Part shown: in pieces, positions 63,915-64,000 of the stretch
Layout: the number at the start of each line of letters is the position of its first letter
Position numbering within the stretch: the stretch's first letter is position 1
From: Segnochrobactrum spirostomi
Lineage (GTDB): Bacteria > Pseudomonadota > Alphaproteobacteria > Rhizobiales > Segnochrobactraceae
Reading direction: 5' to 3'
Length of the DNA: 64,000 nucleotides
Assembly: GCF_009600605.1 (NCBI RefSeq)
Contig: NZ_VWNA01000001.1
Location: 3,892,501 to 3,956,500 of the forward strand
The notes under the pieces: generated by a model
Told to the model about the DNA's origin: nothing
Database searches by the model: none
The model's input: the letters and a program-made list of their open reading frames with translations, nothing else
Translations under genes and position numbers: made by a program

Positions 63915-64000
63915 TCAAAGGGCGGCGGCGATGGTGGCGGCGACCGCCTCGGGATCGGTGACGGTGAGTTCGTATTCGCGCGACTTCTCCGTCCCGCCCA
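63915..64000 (-). CDS. C-terminal fragment of a minus-strand gene cut by window edge
   Basis: The last 28 codons of a minus-strand frame read GGTEKSREYELTVTDPEAV and an Ala-rich end before TGA at 63915. Codon use is coding-like (G or C at almost every third position), and the convergent arrangement with the amine oxidase is reasonable. Too short to assign a family. Confidence 0.4.
   Translation of the reverse strand, partial: GGTEKSREYELTVTDPEAVAATIAAAL

Overview
This window is chromosomal DNA from a GC-rich alphaproteobacterium, most likely a member of the Hyphomicrobiales (Rhizobiales). The main evidence is a conserved housekeeping run dgt-argS-SPOR-nagZ-scpA-scpB-tatABC-serS-surE-pcm-nlpD-like (about 13.6-29.7 kb). 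A giant membrane-anchored coiled-coil protein resembling the Agrobacterium growth pole ring protein GPR follows it directly. Species cannot be named from the sequence alone. I see no phage, insertion sequence, CRISPR array or rRNA. There is one tRNA, tRNA-Lys(CTT).

Layout. 0-12 kb is metabolic and regulatory: a truncated FadR-type regulator, a Nudix hydrolase, an Lrp-type regulator divergent from a D-alanine catabolic pair (alanine racemase and D-amino-acid dehydrogenase), an SDR/GntR/HpcH-like cluster, and a Rieske oxygenase, XRE-cupin regulator and PYROXD2-like flavoprotein neighbourhood. A mosaic palindromic repeat lies at 12.03-12.18 kb. 12.2-29.7 kb carries DNA repair and Fe-S assembly (xthA-erpA, opposite strand) and then the long housekeeping run, interrupted by an orphan ABC ATPase between scpB and tatA. 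29.8-38.4 kb is the single giant gene. 38.8-50 kb holds a ferredoxin, small secreted proteins and lipoproteins, a two-gene RimK-like ATP-grasp plus GNAT/C39-peptidase operon, a ferric-reductase-like membrane protein, a periplasmic GH3 glucosidase, a chemoreceptor and the tRNA. 50.3-58 kb is the pbpC and alpha-2-macroglobulin pair. 58-64 kb holds an alpha/beta hydrolase, an AraC regulator divergent from an APC permease, a tiny membrane ORF and a topaquinone copper amine oxidase.

How the genes work together. Alr and DadA would convert L-Ala through D-Ala to pyruvate under Lrp-type control. ErpA and XthA are translationally coupled. SPOR, NagZ, the NlpD-like factor, PBP1c and A2M all concern the cell wall, and the GPR-like protein probably organises polar growth. 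The permease and amine oxidase look like an amine uptake and oxidation unit.

The most important caveat is that three genes (scpA, scpB and the giant gene) each appear to lack one base in or next to a G/C homopolymer, always needing the same kind of correction. This suggests a systematic sequencing or assembly undercall rather than three real mutations. The best candidate for a poorly described system is the ATP-grasp/GNAT-C39 operon at 39.7-42.3 kb.
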